A DNA stretch of 64,000 nt, taken from Akkermansia massiliensis (GTDB lineage: Bacteria > Verrucomicrobiota > Verrucomicrobiia > Verrucomicrobiales > Akkermansiaceae). The position numbers and the translations under genes were made by a program. Below, in pieces: positions 26,258 to 33,859 of the stretch (position 1 is its first letter; each line of letters starts with the position of its first letter). The stretch lies in NCBI RefSeq assembly GCF_018847375.1, contig NZ_CP072036.1, positions 1,922,001-1,986,000 of the forward strand, read 5' to 3'. A model generated the notes under the pieces. That model was given only the letters and a program-made list of their open reading frames with translations, did no database searches and had not been told where the DNA came from.

Positions 26258-26668
26258 TCAGGACAGTATTTTAACCGCAAGGAACAGAATAATGAGCAGG
26301 ATCACGAAGCCGATAATCCTGCCCGCCACGCTGCCGCCTTCCCCGTGCTGGCCGCACATGGGGCAATGCTCCGTGCCGTTCACGCCGCCGCACTCCATGC
26401 CGCACGCGCCGCAGGCGGAATCTTCCTCCCCTTCCTGCGCGTGGTCTTCAAAGAGGATTTCCAGCTCGCGCACGGAGGGCTCCACGCCGGAAACGACGAT
26501 CTCCCCGTCAATGGCGAGGGCGGGAAGCGGAGCGCCGACCTGCTCCGGCGCGGCTTCCGTTTCCCGCATCTCCGGTTTCATGCCCAGACGGTCCAGCGCC
26601 TGGCGGGCGTTGGAGCGCAGGGCGTTTCCCGGAAAGTCCCGGTTGTAAAAAAATTGAATGCTGGTCAT
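26258..26668 (-). CDS. Thioredoxin-fold-like protein with Cys-rich zinc-ribbon segment and C-terminal membrane helix
   Basis: The product is 136 residues. Residues 1-75 have the order of a thioredoxin-like domain (TSIQFFYNRDFPGNALRSNA, then PALAIDGEIVVSG), but the first strand is not followed by CxxC, so redox activity is unlikely in this part. Residues 85-108 hold seven Cys (ACGACGMECGG, EHCPMCGQ), a probable zinc ribbon. A C-terminal helix (about 114-134) ends the protein in the membrane. Function is unknown. Confidence 0.5.
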   Translation of the reverse strand: MTSIQFFYNRDFPGNALRSNARQALDRLGMKPEMRETEAAPEQVGAPLPALAIDGEIVVSGVEPSVRELEILFEDHAQEGEEDSACGACGMECGGVNGTEHCPMCGQHGEGGSVAGRIIGFVILLIILFLAVKILS

Positions 26669-26843
26669 GGCGGTGGGGATGTCCGGACTGCTTCCGTTTG
26701 CGGGAAACGGCTTCCTCCAACAAATAGGATAGGAGCCGAAAGGTCAATGCGTTTTTCCGTGTCATGACATATAAGTGTTGTACGGAAAATATTTTAGACT
26801 TTTCAAACGTGGGGGGAACGGGCACTATCCCGCCGGTCCCGCC

Positions 26844-27815
26844 ATGAAAAAGCTATCTCTATTCCTCTTGACCCTGGTCTGTGTATTCCAGTTCTCCGCC
26901 CAGGCGCAGGAACGGCCCAGTTACATCGCCATTGAGGCCAATTCCGGCAAACTCCTTTTCAGTTCCAACGCGGAAGCAAAACGGCCCGTAGCCAGCCTCT
27001 CCCAGGTAGCTACCGCCATGGTGACGCTGGACTGGGTGGCCCGCACGCGCCTGCCGCTGGACACCTTCATCGCCGTGCCGCAGGAAGCCTTCGGCCTCCG
27101 CGCCGGAAATCCCATGGATCTCCAGCCGGGAGACCGCCTGACGCTCCGGGACGCGCTGTATTCCACCCTGCTGGGCTCGGACAACGTGTCCGCCCTGACC
27201 ATCGCCTCCTTTGTGGGCCGTGACCTGGTGTCCCGCCGGGGCGGCGGCTCACCCATTGCCGCCTTCGTGACGGAAATGAACAACCTGGCCCGTTCCCTGA
27301 GGATGGCCAAGACGCGCTTCACCGCTCCCCACGGCCTGGACGCGGGCAACTCCGTTTCCACCTCCTGCGCGCTGGACATGGCCCTGCTGGGCGTTTACAG
27401 CATGCAGAACCCGGCCTTCTGCTACATCGTTTCCCAGGCGAGCCGCCGCATTGAGGTGCAGTCCCAGACCAAGGGCAGGACGATGTATGATATTTCCAAC
27501 AACAACAAGCTCATGAGCTCTCCCGGCGTGGACGGCATCAAGGCGGGAACCTCCCGCGCCGCCGGCCCCTGCCTGCTGCTCAGCGTGACGCGCAACGCCA
27601 TCTCCCGCCGCAGCCCCCAGACGGGGACGGAGGTGATTTACCCGCAGCGCATGATTATTGTGGTGCTCGGCTCTGCGAACCGCTATCCCCTGGCCAAGCA
27701 GATGATGACCACCGGCTGGCGGGTGTGGGAAAACTGGCAGGCTTCCGGCATGGACATGAAGGATCCCAAGGAGTTTGTCCAGCTTCCCGTGAAATCTGGT
27801 ACAGAAAAGAGATAG
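26844..27815 (+). CDS. D-alanyl-D-alanine carboxypeptidase (S11) family protein with altered SxxK
   Basis: From MKKLSLFLLTLVC the product is 323 residues with a signal peptide (1-21). The peptidase S11 order is kept: YIAIEANSGKLLFS, a nucleophile region RPVASLSQVATAM, SDN (112-114) in LLGSDNVSALT, and VDGIKAGTS with KAG (233-235) in place of KTG. The SxxK motif reads S51-L-S-Q54, so the Lys that normally activates Ser is Gln. Active relatives trim peptidoglycan pentapeptides. Activity here is doubtful without an alternative base. It ends 44 bases before the phosphofructokinase gene, which has its own promoter. Confidence 0.78.
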   Translation: MKKLSLFLLTLVCVFQFSAQAQERPSYIAIEANSGKLLFSSNAEAKRPVASLSQVATAMVTLDWVARTRLPLDTFIAVPQEAFGLRAGNPMDLQPGDRLTLRDALYSTLLGSDNVSALTIASFVGRDLVSRRGGGSPIAAFVTEMNNLARSLRMAKTRFTAPHGLDAGNSVSTSCALDMALLGVYSMQNPAFCYIVSQASRRIEVQSQTKGRTMYDISNNNKLMSSPGVDGIKAGTSRAAGPCLLLSVTRNAISRRSPQTGTEVIYPQRMIIVVLGSANRYPLAKQMMTTGWRVWENWQASGMDMKDPKEFVQLPVKSGTEKR

Positions 27816-27819
27816 GAAG

Positions 27820-27848
27820 TAGACGGCCCCGGAATTTTCTGCTATAAG
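27820..27848 (+). promoter_or_regulatory. Candidate promoter of the phosphofructokinase gene
   Basis: TAGACG (27820-27825), a 17-base spacer and TATAAG (27843-27848). The -10 ends 11 bases before the ATG at 27860, predicting a leader of about five bases. Confidence 0.45.
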
Positions 27849-27859
27849 AGGCACCGAAT

Positions 27860-28939
27860 ATGAACATCGGTGTTTTGAATAGCGGGGGTGACTCTCCCGG
27901 GTTGAATGCAGTCATTGAAGGTGTGGTAGGCGCGGCTTCCCGCCGCGGCTGGAACGTTGTCGGTTTTTACGACGGTTTTGAAGGGCTTCTGTCCGAGGAA
28001 GGCAATGAACGGTTTGAATGGCTGACTCCTGTCTGCTGCCGCGGCTTGCGCGCCAAGGGCGGCACCATCCTGGGAACCGTGAACAAGGGGAACTTCGCCA
28101 TCAAGGTAGGCGTGGACCAGAAGGGGGCGATTGAACCCGCCGTGCTGGAAAAGACCAAGGCCACCATCCGGCGGCTGGGCCTGGACGCCCTGATCGTCGT
28201 GGGCGGAGACGGCTCCCAGTCCACAGCTCTGCTGCTTTCTGAAATAGGCCTTCCCGTGGTAGGGGTGCCCAAGACCATTGACAACGACCTGGGCGCGACC
28301 GATGTCACCTTCGGCTTCTACAGCGCCGTTTCCATCGTCTCCGAATCCCTGGACCGCCTGGAAACCACCGCAAACGCGCACCAGCGCATGATGGTGGTGG
28401 AAGTGATGGGGCGGCATGCGGGGTGGATTGCCCTGGAAGGCGGCATCGCCGGAAGCGCGGATGTGATCCTGCTGCCGGAAATTCCCTTCTCCATTGAAAA
28501 CGTGGTGAAATGCATCAAGGACCGCAAGGCGGCCGGGCAGCGGGAAATCCTGGTAGTGGTCTCTGAAGGCGCCCGCCTGGCGGACGAACTGGTGCTGCTG
28601 GATGAAAAGACCCAGGGGGAAGTGCGCCTGGGAGGCATCGGCAAGGTGATCTCCAAGAAACTGGAGGAAGCCACGGGAATTGAAACGCGTTCCTGCGTGC
28701 TGGGCCATATCCAGCGCGGCGGTTCCCCCTGCGCCTATGACCGTATTCTGGGCGTGCGGTTCGGCAGTTACGCCGTGGAGCTGGTGGAAAAGCGCAAGTT
28801 CAGCTGCATGGTTGCCCTCCGGGGAACGCAGATGACTGCCGTGCCCATTGAGGAAGCCGTGAAAACCCTGAAGCTGGTGGACCCCGACTGCCAGCTGGTG
28901 CGCACGGCGCGCGACCTGGGCGTATGCTTCGGGGACTGA
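27860..28939 (+). CDS. pfkA: 6-phosphofructokinase, ATP/PPi mixed-type (group III-like)
   Basis: The product is 359 residues. It has LNSGGDSPGLNAVI, the phosphoryl-donor loop VVGGDGSQSTA (115-119 GGDGS) and PKTIDNDL (137-144). Catalytic Asp lies in TIDND and the fructose-6-phosphate residues in EVMGRHAGWIAL and GHIQRGGSP. Gly in GGDG is typical of ATP-using enzymes, whereas Lys in PKTIDND is typical of PPi-using and group III enzymes. The donor is therefore uncertain. A perfect terminator follows. Confidence 0.9.
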   Translation: MNIGVLNSGGDSPGLNAVIEGVVGAASRRGWNVVGFYDGFEGLLSEEGNERFEWLTPVCCRGLRAKGGTILGTVNKGNFAIKVGVDQKGAIEPAVLEKTKATIRRLGLDALIVVGGDGSQSTALLLSEIGLPVVGVPKTIDNDLGATDVTFGFYSAVSIVSESLDRLETTANAHQRMMVVEVMGRHAGWIALEGGIAGSADVILLPEIPFSIENVVKCIKDRKAAGQREILVVVSEGARLADELVLLDEKTQGEVRLGGIGKVISKKLEEATGIETRSCVLGHIQRGGSPCAYDRILGVRFGSYAVELVEKRKFSCMVALRGTQMTAVPIEEAVKTLKLVDPDCQLVRTARDLGVCFGD

Positions 28940-28994
28940 CGTTCCCCCGTTTGCAGGCGAACAACGCGGCCTCCTGCGGCGTTGACTGTTTTTC

Positions 28995-29029
28995 AACCGT
29001 ATCCTGGAATCAGGATACGGTTATTTTTT
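28995..29029 (+). terminator. Rho-independent terminator of the phosphofructokinase gene
   Basis: A perfect 12-bp stem AACCGTATCCTG / CAGGATACGGTT with loop GAAT, then a run of six Ts (29024-29029). The stop codon of the convergent DUF805 gene (29010-29012) lies within this hairpin. Confidence 0.92.
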
Positions 29030-30263
29030 GCGGAAGCACGCCATATTCATTGGGACCGGGAGAGCTTTTAAGCAGCATCATGGACAGGAAGAGGATGGAA
29101 AACAGGTCCATCAGGCTGGAGGCCATCCCCAGATAGCCCAGGTAGGGCGTCATGTCCTCCGGAATCAGGCGCAGCAGGAAAATCAGCAGGAAGGTAACGA
29201 TGAAAATGAGGATGGGAATCAGGATGAATTTTCCGCTCAGGCTGCTGTCATGCAGGCGGCGCACGGCCACCGGCAGGTTGAACAGGATGTTGAGCCCCGC
29301 CACAGCCGCCAGAAGCTCCAGGGAAAGCATGCTCAGCTCTCCGGACTGGTAGAAAAAGTAAAAGGTGGGGTTAAAGCAGGCGTGCGCCAGCAGGATCAGG
29401 GTATCCTGCGGGTGGGCGGCGTACAGCAGGATTTGGCGGGACGGGGAGACGTAAAAGCCCAGCGGGTTGCTGTCCACGTCTATCATGCTGTAGCCCAGCG
29501 GCAGGAACAGGAGGACGGAAAGGAGGAAGAAGGACCAGAATTCCGCCCGTGAGGCGCGCCCGGCCACCGTGGTCAGCTTCCGCAGGCTGATGAGCCAGTA
29601 AAGGTAAAACGGCGTGAAAGGCGGCTTTTTCCGTTCTCCGGGAGTAACGGAGGCGTTTGCCGGCTGTGCGCCCGCGCGGCGGCAGTACTTGTTGCCGTCC
29701 GTCTTGCTTTCTCCCAGCGTCAGGTAGAAAAAAATCAGGTGCCCCAGGCCGAAGGGAAGCAGCACGGAAAGAATCCAGAGGCCGCTCCTGCCCGTATCAT
29801 GCAGGCGTCTGAATGCCGCCGCCGCGCAGGGAACTATCAGGGCTGCCCACAGGAGGATGGTCAGGGCGTCCCCGTAAACGCTCAGCCTTGTATCCGGAAT
29901 GTGCAGCCAGTCCGTCAGGATGTAGCCTGCCAGGGCCGGAATCAGGGCCAGGAGGGGAAGAGCCATGAACCACCAGAATTCCGCCCGGGAAGTGCAGCCC
30001 CGGAAATCCGCATAACGGCGGAAGCCTTTTTTCCAGCAGGAAAGGGGGGAAGGGGAGGAAGATGACTGTGGAGCGGCGGAAACGGCAGGAGAAGCAGGAG
30101 TAGCAGGAGTAGCAGGAGTAGCAGGAGTAGCAGGAGTAGCAGGAGTAGCAGGGGTAGCAGGGGTAGCAGGGGTAGCAGGGGTAGCAGGGGTAGCAGGGGT
30201 AGCAGGGGTAGCAGGGGTAGCAGGGGTAGCAGGGGTAGCAGGGGTAGCAGGGGAGTCCGGCAT
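29010..30263 (-). CDS. Double DUF805 membrane protein with N-terminal (Pro-Ala-Thr)17 tract
   Basis: The product is 417 residues. Residues 5-55 are 17 Pro-Ala-Thr triplets encoded by a 9-bp minisatellite. Then two DUF805 copies follow: the first with SRAEFWWFMALP and RRLHDTGRSG, the second with GRASRAEFWSFF and RRLHDSSLSG. Each has several hydrophobic helices. DUF805 proteins are inner-membrane proteins of unknown role. The extended PAT stretch probably forms a flexible stalk, and its length could vary between strains by repeat slippage. Its 3' end overlaps the phosphofructokinase terminator. Confidence 0.75.
   Translation of the reverse strand: MPDSPATPATPATPATPATPATPATPATPATPATPATPATPATPATPATPATPATPASPAVSAAPQSSSSPSPLSCWKKGFRRYADFRGCTSRAEFWWFMALPLLALIPALAGYILTDWLHIPDTRLSVYGDALTILLWAALIVPCAAAAFRRLHDTGRSGLWILSVLLPFGLGHLIFFYLTLGESKTDGNKYCRRAGAQPANASVTPGERKKPPFTPFYLYWLISLRKLTTVAGRASRAEFWSFFLLSVLLFLPLGYSMIDVDSNPLGFYVSPSRQILLYAAHPQDTLILLAHACFNPTFYFFYQSGELSMLSLELLAAVAGLNILFNLPVAVRRLHDSSLSGKFILIPILIFIVTFLLIFLLRLIPEDMTPYLGYLGMASSLMDLFSILFLSMMLLKSSPGPNEYGVLPQKITVS
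30100..30252 (+). repeat. 9-bp minisatellite, 17 copies, within the DUF805 gene
   Basis: Seventeen tandem units of GTAGCAGG(A/G): five with final A (30100-30144), then twelve with final G (30145-30252). In frame, each encodes Pro-Ala-Thr on the minus strand. The G-type units place GGGG every nine bases, a possible G-quadruplex. Confidence 0.95.
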
Positions 30264-30363
30264 GGATGAGAAGGGGGTTTCCGTTTAGACCCCCTGACGC
30301 CGGGAAATGCTCAATATGCCCGCATCCAGGACACGGAAAATTTCTTTCCCGCAGCAGGGCCGG

Positions 30364-31176
30364 TCAGATCAGGACAACCGCCATCAGCAGCATCCCGGCA
30401 ATGATGCCCATGATGGAAATGTGGTGGTGCCCCCAGCGTTCCGCCATGGGCAGCAGCTCGTCAAAGGATATGAAGACCATGATGCCCGCCACGGAAGCGA
30501 AGAGGATGGCCAGCACGGTGGGGGTGAGGAAGTGGAACAGGAAGAGCATGGCGATGGCCGCGCCCACCGGTTCCGCCAGGCCGGAGAGGAAGGAATAGAA
30601 GAGGGCTTTTTTACGGTTGCCCGTACCGTAGTAAAGAGGCACCGCCACGGCAATCCCTTCCGGAATGTTGTGGACGGCTACGGCCAGGGCGATGGACGTG
30701 CCCAGCGTCAGGGAGTCCAGCCCGGCGGCGAAGGTGGCGACCCCTTCCGGAAAGTTGTGGATGCCGATGGCCAGCGCGAACAGGATGCCGGACCTTTTGA
30801 TTTTGGAGGAGGAAAATTCCCCGCTGCCCTGCCCGTGGATGTCTTCCGGGCCGCGCGCTTCGTGCGGGTTTTCGTCTTCCGGCACCAGGTAGTCAATCAG
30901 GGCCGCCACGGCAATGCCTCCGAAGAAGGAGGCAATGGCAATCCATGCGCCTGCCGTGTGACCTTCAAATTCCATCAGCCGGTGCTGCGCCTCTCCCAGC
31001 AGTTCCACCAGGGAAATGTACACCATCACCCCGCCGGAAAACCCCAGGGAAAAGGTAAGCGTCTTCGTATCCGTCCTCTTCATGAAGAAGGCGATGAAGC
31101 CCCCTATGCCGGTGGCGAGACCGGCCAGCGTAGTGAGCAGGAAGACGACGAGGATGTGGTTGGCGGAAAGGTCCAT
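30364..31176 (-). CDS. zupT: ZIP-family zinc transporter (ZupT-like)
   Basis: The product is 270 residues with about eight hydrophobic helices. The metal-binding motifs of ZIP transporters are present twice: IGIHNFPEGVATF (helix 4) and AVAVHNIPEGIAV (helix 5). The loop between about 97 and 125 is short, as in bacterial ZupT. It imports Zn2+ and possibly other divalent metals across the inner membrane. It is last in a four-gene minus-strand series, 51 bases after the thioredoxin-like gene. No Zur site was recognised. Confidence 0.92.
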   Translation of the reverse strand: MDLSANHILVVFLLTTLAGLATGIGGFIAFFMKRTDTKTLTFSLGFSGGVMVYISLVELLGEAQHRLMEFEGHTAGAWIAIASFFGGIAVAALIDYLVPEDENPHEARGPEDIHGQGSGEFSSSKIKRSGILFALAIGIHNFPEGVATFAAGLDSLTLGTSIALAVAVHNIPEGIAVAVPLYYGTGNRKKALFYSFLSGLAEPVGAAIAMLFLFHFLTPTVLAILFASVAGIMVFISFDELLPMAERWGHHHISIMGIIAGMLLMAVVLI

Positions 31177-31227
31177 GTGCGGACCTGCCGGGCAGGGAGA
31201 ACCCGGTACCCGGCAGGAAAAAATAGG

Positions 31228-32250
31228 TTATTTTTTCGCGGGCGCCGGAGGAACGATCATTTTAGTGGCCCGGATGGCTCCGGGGGGAAGCGGGGGCTCT
31301 TCGCCCGGCTTCAGCTGGCCCCGTTCCTTCTTGATTTCGGGCAGTTTTTCCAGAAGCCTGCTGCACCTTTTTCCTTCAAAGCTGTCCGGAAGAAGCGCAA
31401 TGGCTTCTTTAAGGGGCCGTTCCAGTTCATTCACCCTGTTTTGCTGCATGAGCAGGTTCACCTCTTGCATGAGGACAGCCTGTTTGACTTCCGGAAGCAG
31501 CCCGTCCTTCTTCAGGTAGCCGTCCATGATGGAAAGGGCTTCGTCAGGCTTTTGCTCCGCCAGGATGTGGACGTTTTTCTGCCGGAACGTATCGGCCAAT
31601 TCCTCTCTCTGGGTATTGAGCAGCTCTTTCCTGTTCAGTTTGGCGCGGATGCCGGAAGCATCCTGCGGATCCAGTTTCGCCAGTTCTTCCAGAGCCGGCT
31701 TATAGAAGGTGCGGATGCTGGACTGGGGAACCGTGTTCAGCAGCTGGACCAGGGCGTCCCGGCGCTCTTGCTCTGTAAGCTGTCCCGCCAGTTTGGCCGT
31801 CAGGGCCTGCTGCGTTTTGAGGGCTTCCGCCGCCTTTTCCGTATCCTGCATGACCTGGTCCGGATTGGAGTAGCCTACGACGGTATGGACGGGGCGCCCC
31901 TGGGCGTCCGCAAACACCAGCGTGGGGAATCCGGTGATGCCGTAGGATTTCTTGTAGGTTTCCAGAGAAGCTTTTGTCTGTTCGTCCTGCTGCTTTTTAC
32001 GCGGGTAGTCCAGTTCCACGGGAATGAAGGAGCGGGCGATGTCTTCCTGCACTTTGGGGAGGGAAAGGGCCTGCTTTTTCTGCATGGTGCAGGCTCCGCA
32101 CCAGTCGGAACCGGTGAATTCCAGCATCACGCCCTTTTTCCGGGCGGCGGCCTGCTGCATGGCCTCTGCGGGGTTGGTGCTCCAGGCTTCGGAAGCTCCG
32201 GCGACTCCGGCAAGGAGCGCGGCCACGAGGGGTAATATGAGTGTTTTCAT
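31228..32250 (-). CDS. Secreted thioredoxin-like protein with WCGAC active site
   Basis: From MKTLILPLVA the product is 340 residues with a signal peptide (1-19). Residues 35-130 form a thioredoxin domain: MLEFTGSDWCGACTMQKK (W50-C51-G-A-C54) and ITGFPTLVFADAQGRPV with the cis-Pro region. The C-terminal 200 residues are helical (TPR-like) without a known motif. It probably works in the periplasm as a disulfide reductase or isomerase. The 54-codon-longer frame upstream lacks a good signal, so I chose 32250. It is 16 bases from the coiled-coil gene. Confidence 0.8.
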   Translation of the reverse strand: MKTLILPLVAALLAGVAGASEAWSTNPAEAMQQAAARKKGVMLEFTGSDWCGACTMQKKQALSLPKVQEDIARSFIPVELDYPRKKQQDEQTKASLETYKKSYGITGFPTLVFADAQGRPVHTVVGYSNPDQVMQDTEKAAEALKTQQALTAKLAGQLTEQERRDALVQLLNTVPQSSIRTFYKPALEELAKLDPQDASGIRAKLNRKELLNTQREELADTFRQKNVHILAEQKPDEALSIMDGYLKKDGLLPEVKQAVLMQEVNLLMQQNRVNELERPLKEAIALLPDSFEGKRCSRLLEKLPEIKKERGQLKPGEEPPLPPGAIRATKMIVPPAPAKK

Positions 32251-32266
32251 AATATGGAGATGATTG

Positions 32267-33268
32267 TTACATGGGGGGCAGCGGAGAATGGGCGGGAGGA
32301 ACCCACATGTTCCCGGAAGAGGATCCGTCCGAATCTCCCGTGTGTGTGGGCGTTTCAATTTGCGGCTTTCCGGCGGGCGGGTCCAGGTCCTCCACCACCA
32401 CTTTCTTTTTGGGGGACTGTGGAGCGGGGGAGGGAGCCGGAGCCGGAGAAGGCGCCCGGCGGATCACGGGGGCCTGAAGGGAGGCGTCCGTCTGGTTCAT
32501 GGCCGTGATGTTCAGGGGGTCGCCGTAGGCCAGCATTTCCCGGATGTCGTCCGGGAGGTCTCCGGCCGGAATGGAGGTGCTCCCCTGTTCGTGCATGATG
32601 CGCACGAATTCATTTTCCACGCGGGTGATTTCCACGTTCAGGTAGGTTTTGCCGGAATGGGATGTTCTGAGGATGTCGAATTTGCGGCCGCGGGCCTTGG
32701 CCCTGGCGTCCTGGCGGTAGCGTTCAAAGTAGGAGCGGATTTCCCCCCGGATGCCGGCCACGCGCATTTTCTCCTTCTCAATGGACTTCTGCGTCTCTTC
32801 CAGATCGGATGCCGTATGTTCAAAAATGTCCAGCAGGCCGAGGAGCTGTTCCTTGGGGGCGGTCCTGTTCCGTATTTCCATGAGCTGTACCTGCTTTTTC
32901 AGGAGCTGGGAGTGATTGGCCTCCAGCGCCTCCCGCGCGTCTTTGACCGGGTCCGGGAGCTGGGAGAATTTTTCATAAACGATGTAGCCGGCCCCGATGA
33001 CGATGAGGGCGAACAGCCCAAGGCACAGATTCCAGAAAAGGGCGTCTCCCCTGGCTTTCCGTTCGGCGTCTTCCTGCCGGGCCGATTCTTCTTCCGCGGC
33101 GTGTTCGGACACAACGTCCAGGGAGGTTTTCAGGCGTTTTTTAGCCGCAGGGGCGGAGGTTCCGTCCTTGTGTTCTTCGCCGTTCTCCCTGGGGGCGAAG
33201 CGGGTTTCGTCTTCGGAAGGAGGGAGGGCCTCGTCGGACGGCTGCTTGGGGGAAGGTGAGTCAGTCAT
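32267..33268 (-). CDS. Single-pass membrane protein with coiled coil, unknown function
   Basis: The product is 333 residues. A charged cytoplasmic segment (1-75) precedes one hydrophobic helix (about 78-97, WNLCLGLFALIVIGAGYIVY). A coiled-coil stretch (105-185, e.g. DLEETQKSIEKEKMRVAGI) follows. Then comes a beta-like segment (FDILRTSHSGKTYLNVEITR), ending in a Pro/Ser tail. It has no known domain. Spacing of 20 bases upstream and 16 downstream places it in one unit with the lipoprotein, thioredoxin-like and zupT genes. Confidence 0.55.
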   Translation of the reverse strand: MTDSPSPKQPSDEALPPSEDETRFAPRENGEEHKDGTSAPAAKKRLKTSLDVVSEHAAEEESARQEDAERKARGDALFWNLCLGLFALIVIGAGYIVYEKFSQLPDPVKDAREALEANHSQLLKKQVQLMEIRNRTAPKEQLLGLLDIFEHTASDLEETQKSIEKEKMRVAGIRGEIRSYFERYRQDARAKARGRKFDILRTSHSGKTYLNVEITRVENEFVRIMHEQGSTSIPAGDLPDDIREMLAYGDPLNITAMNQTDASLQAPVIRRAPSPAPAPSPAPQSPKKKVVVEDLDPPAGKPQIETPTHTGDSDGSSSGNMWVPPAHSPLPPM

Positions 33269-33288
33269 GGGTTACGTGGGGGGTGGGG

Positions 33289-33750
33289 TTAATCTACCGG
33301 GTGGGACTGCTTGAATTCGGCCAGTTTGGCGGCATACGCGTTATACTGGTATTGCAGGGCGTGGAACTCCTGCTTGCGCTGAGCCAGCGTCTTGCGCATG
33401 TCTTCAATGTCAAAGCACAGGTGCTCGAAGTCGCGGCGCTTGGAGGGCAGAATGTCAATATCCTTCACCGTGAAAGGCGTGGTGACTTTTCCCGGGGTGG
33501 AAAGCCGTTTTTGAAGATTGTAGTTCACGCGGGCGTCGTGGGATTCCGCGCGGCTGATTTCCTGGTCTATCTGGGCCAGGGCGTCCTTCGCCTGCTGGAG
33601 CTGGGCCTGGAGCTGCTGGTGTTCCGAGGAGGAATTTCCCGTAATAAAGGAGGTAAGGGCTTCATTCGTACCGCTGTCGCACGAGGTGAGGGCCAGCGCA
33701 AGGGCCAGCGCCGGACAGGTACGCCTGGTGAATCGCACGATATTGAACAT
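33289..33750 (-). CDS. Putative lipoprotein with coiled coil
   Basis: I start at MFNIVRFTRR (33750), which gives 153 residues and a lipoprotein signal with LALTSC. The mature part is largely coiled coil (HQQLQAQLQQAKDALAQIDQ, TLAQRKQEFHALQYQYNAY). Function is unknown; the short length and lipid anchor suggest an envelope partner. It is first in the four-gene series leading to zupT. Confidence 0.6.
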   Translation of the reverse strand: MFNIVRFTRRTCPALALALALTSCDSGTNEALTSFITGNSSSEHQQLQAQLQQAKDALAQIDQEISRAESHDARVNYNLQKRLSTPGKVTTPFTVKDIDILPSKRRDFEHLCFDIEDMRKTLAQRKQEFHALQYQYNAYAAKLAEFKQSHPVD

Positions 33751-33859
33751 GCCGGGGATTATGAACATTAACGGGGGGGGAAAGTCAAACTGTTCATGCG
33801 CCCTGCGGAACAATGATTTTTCTCGCATAAAACGCGCATGCGGCTACAATGCCCGCGGC

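Noticed and set aside
25984..26280. Minus-strand open frame of 98 codons in the gap upstream of the small membrane protein
   Set aside because: Overlaps gene ends on both sides, no domain, low-complexity Ala/Pro content; judged non-coding.
30100..30252. Possible CRISPR array
   Set aside because: Units are 9 bp with no spacers; it is a coding minisatellite.
30307..32235. Plus-strand open frame of 642 codons
   Set aside because: Antisense to zupT and the thioredoxin-like gene, both with diagnostic motifs.
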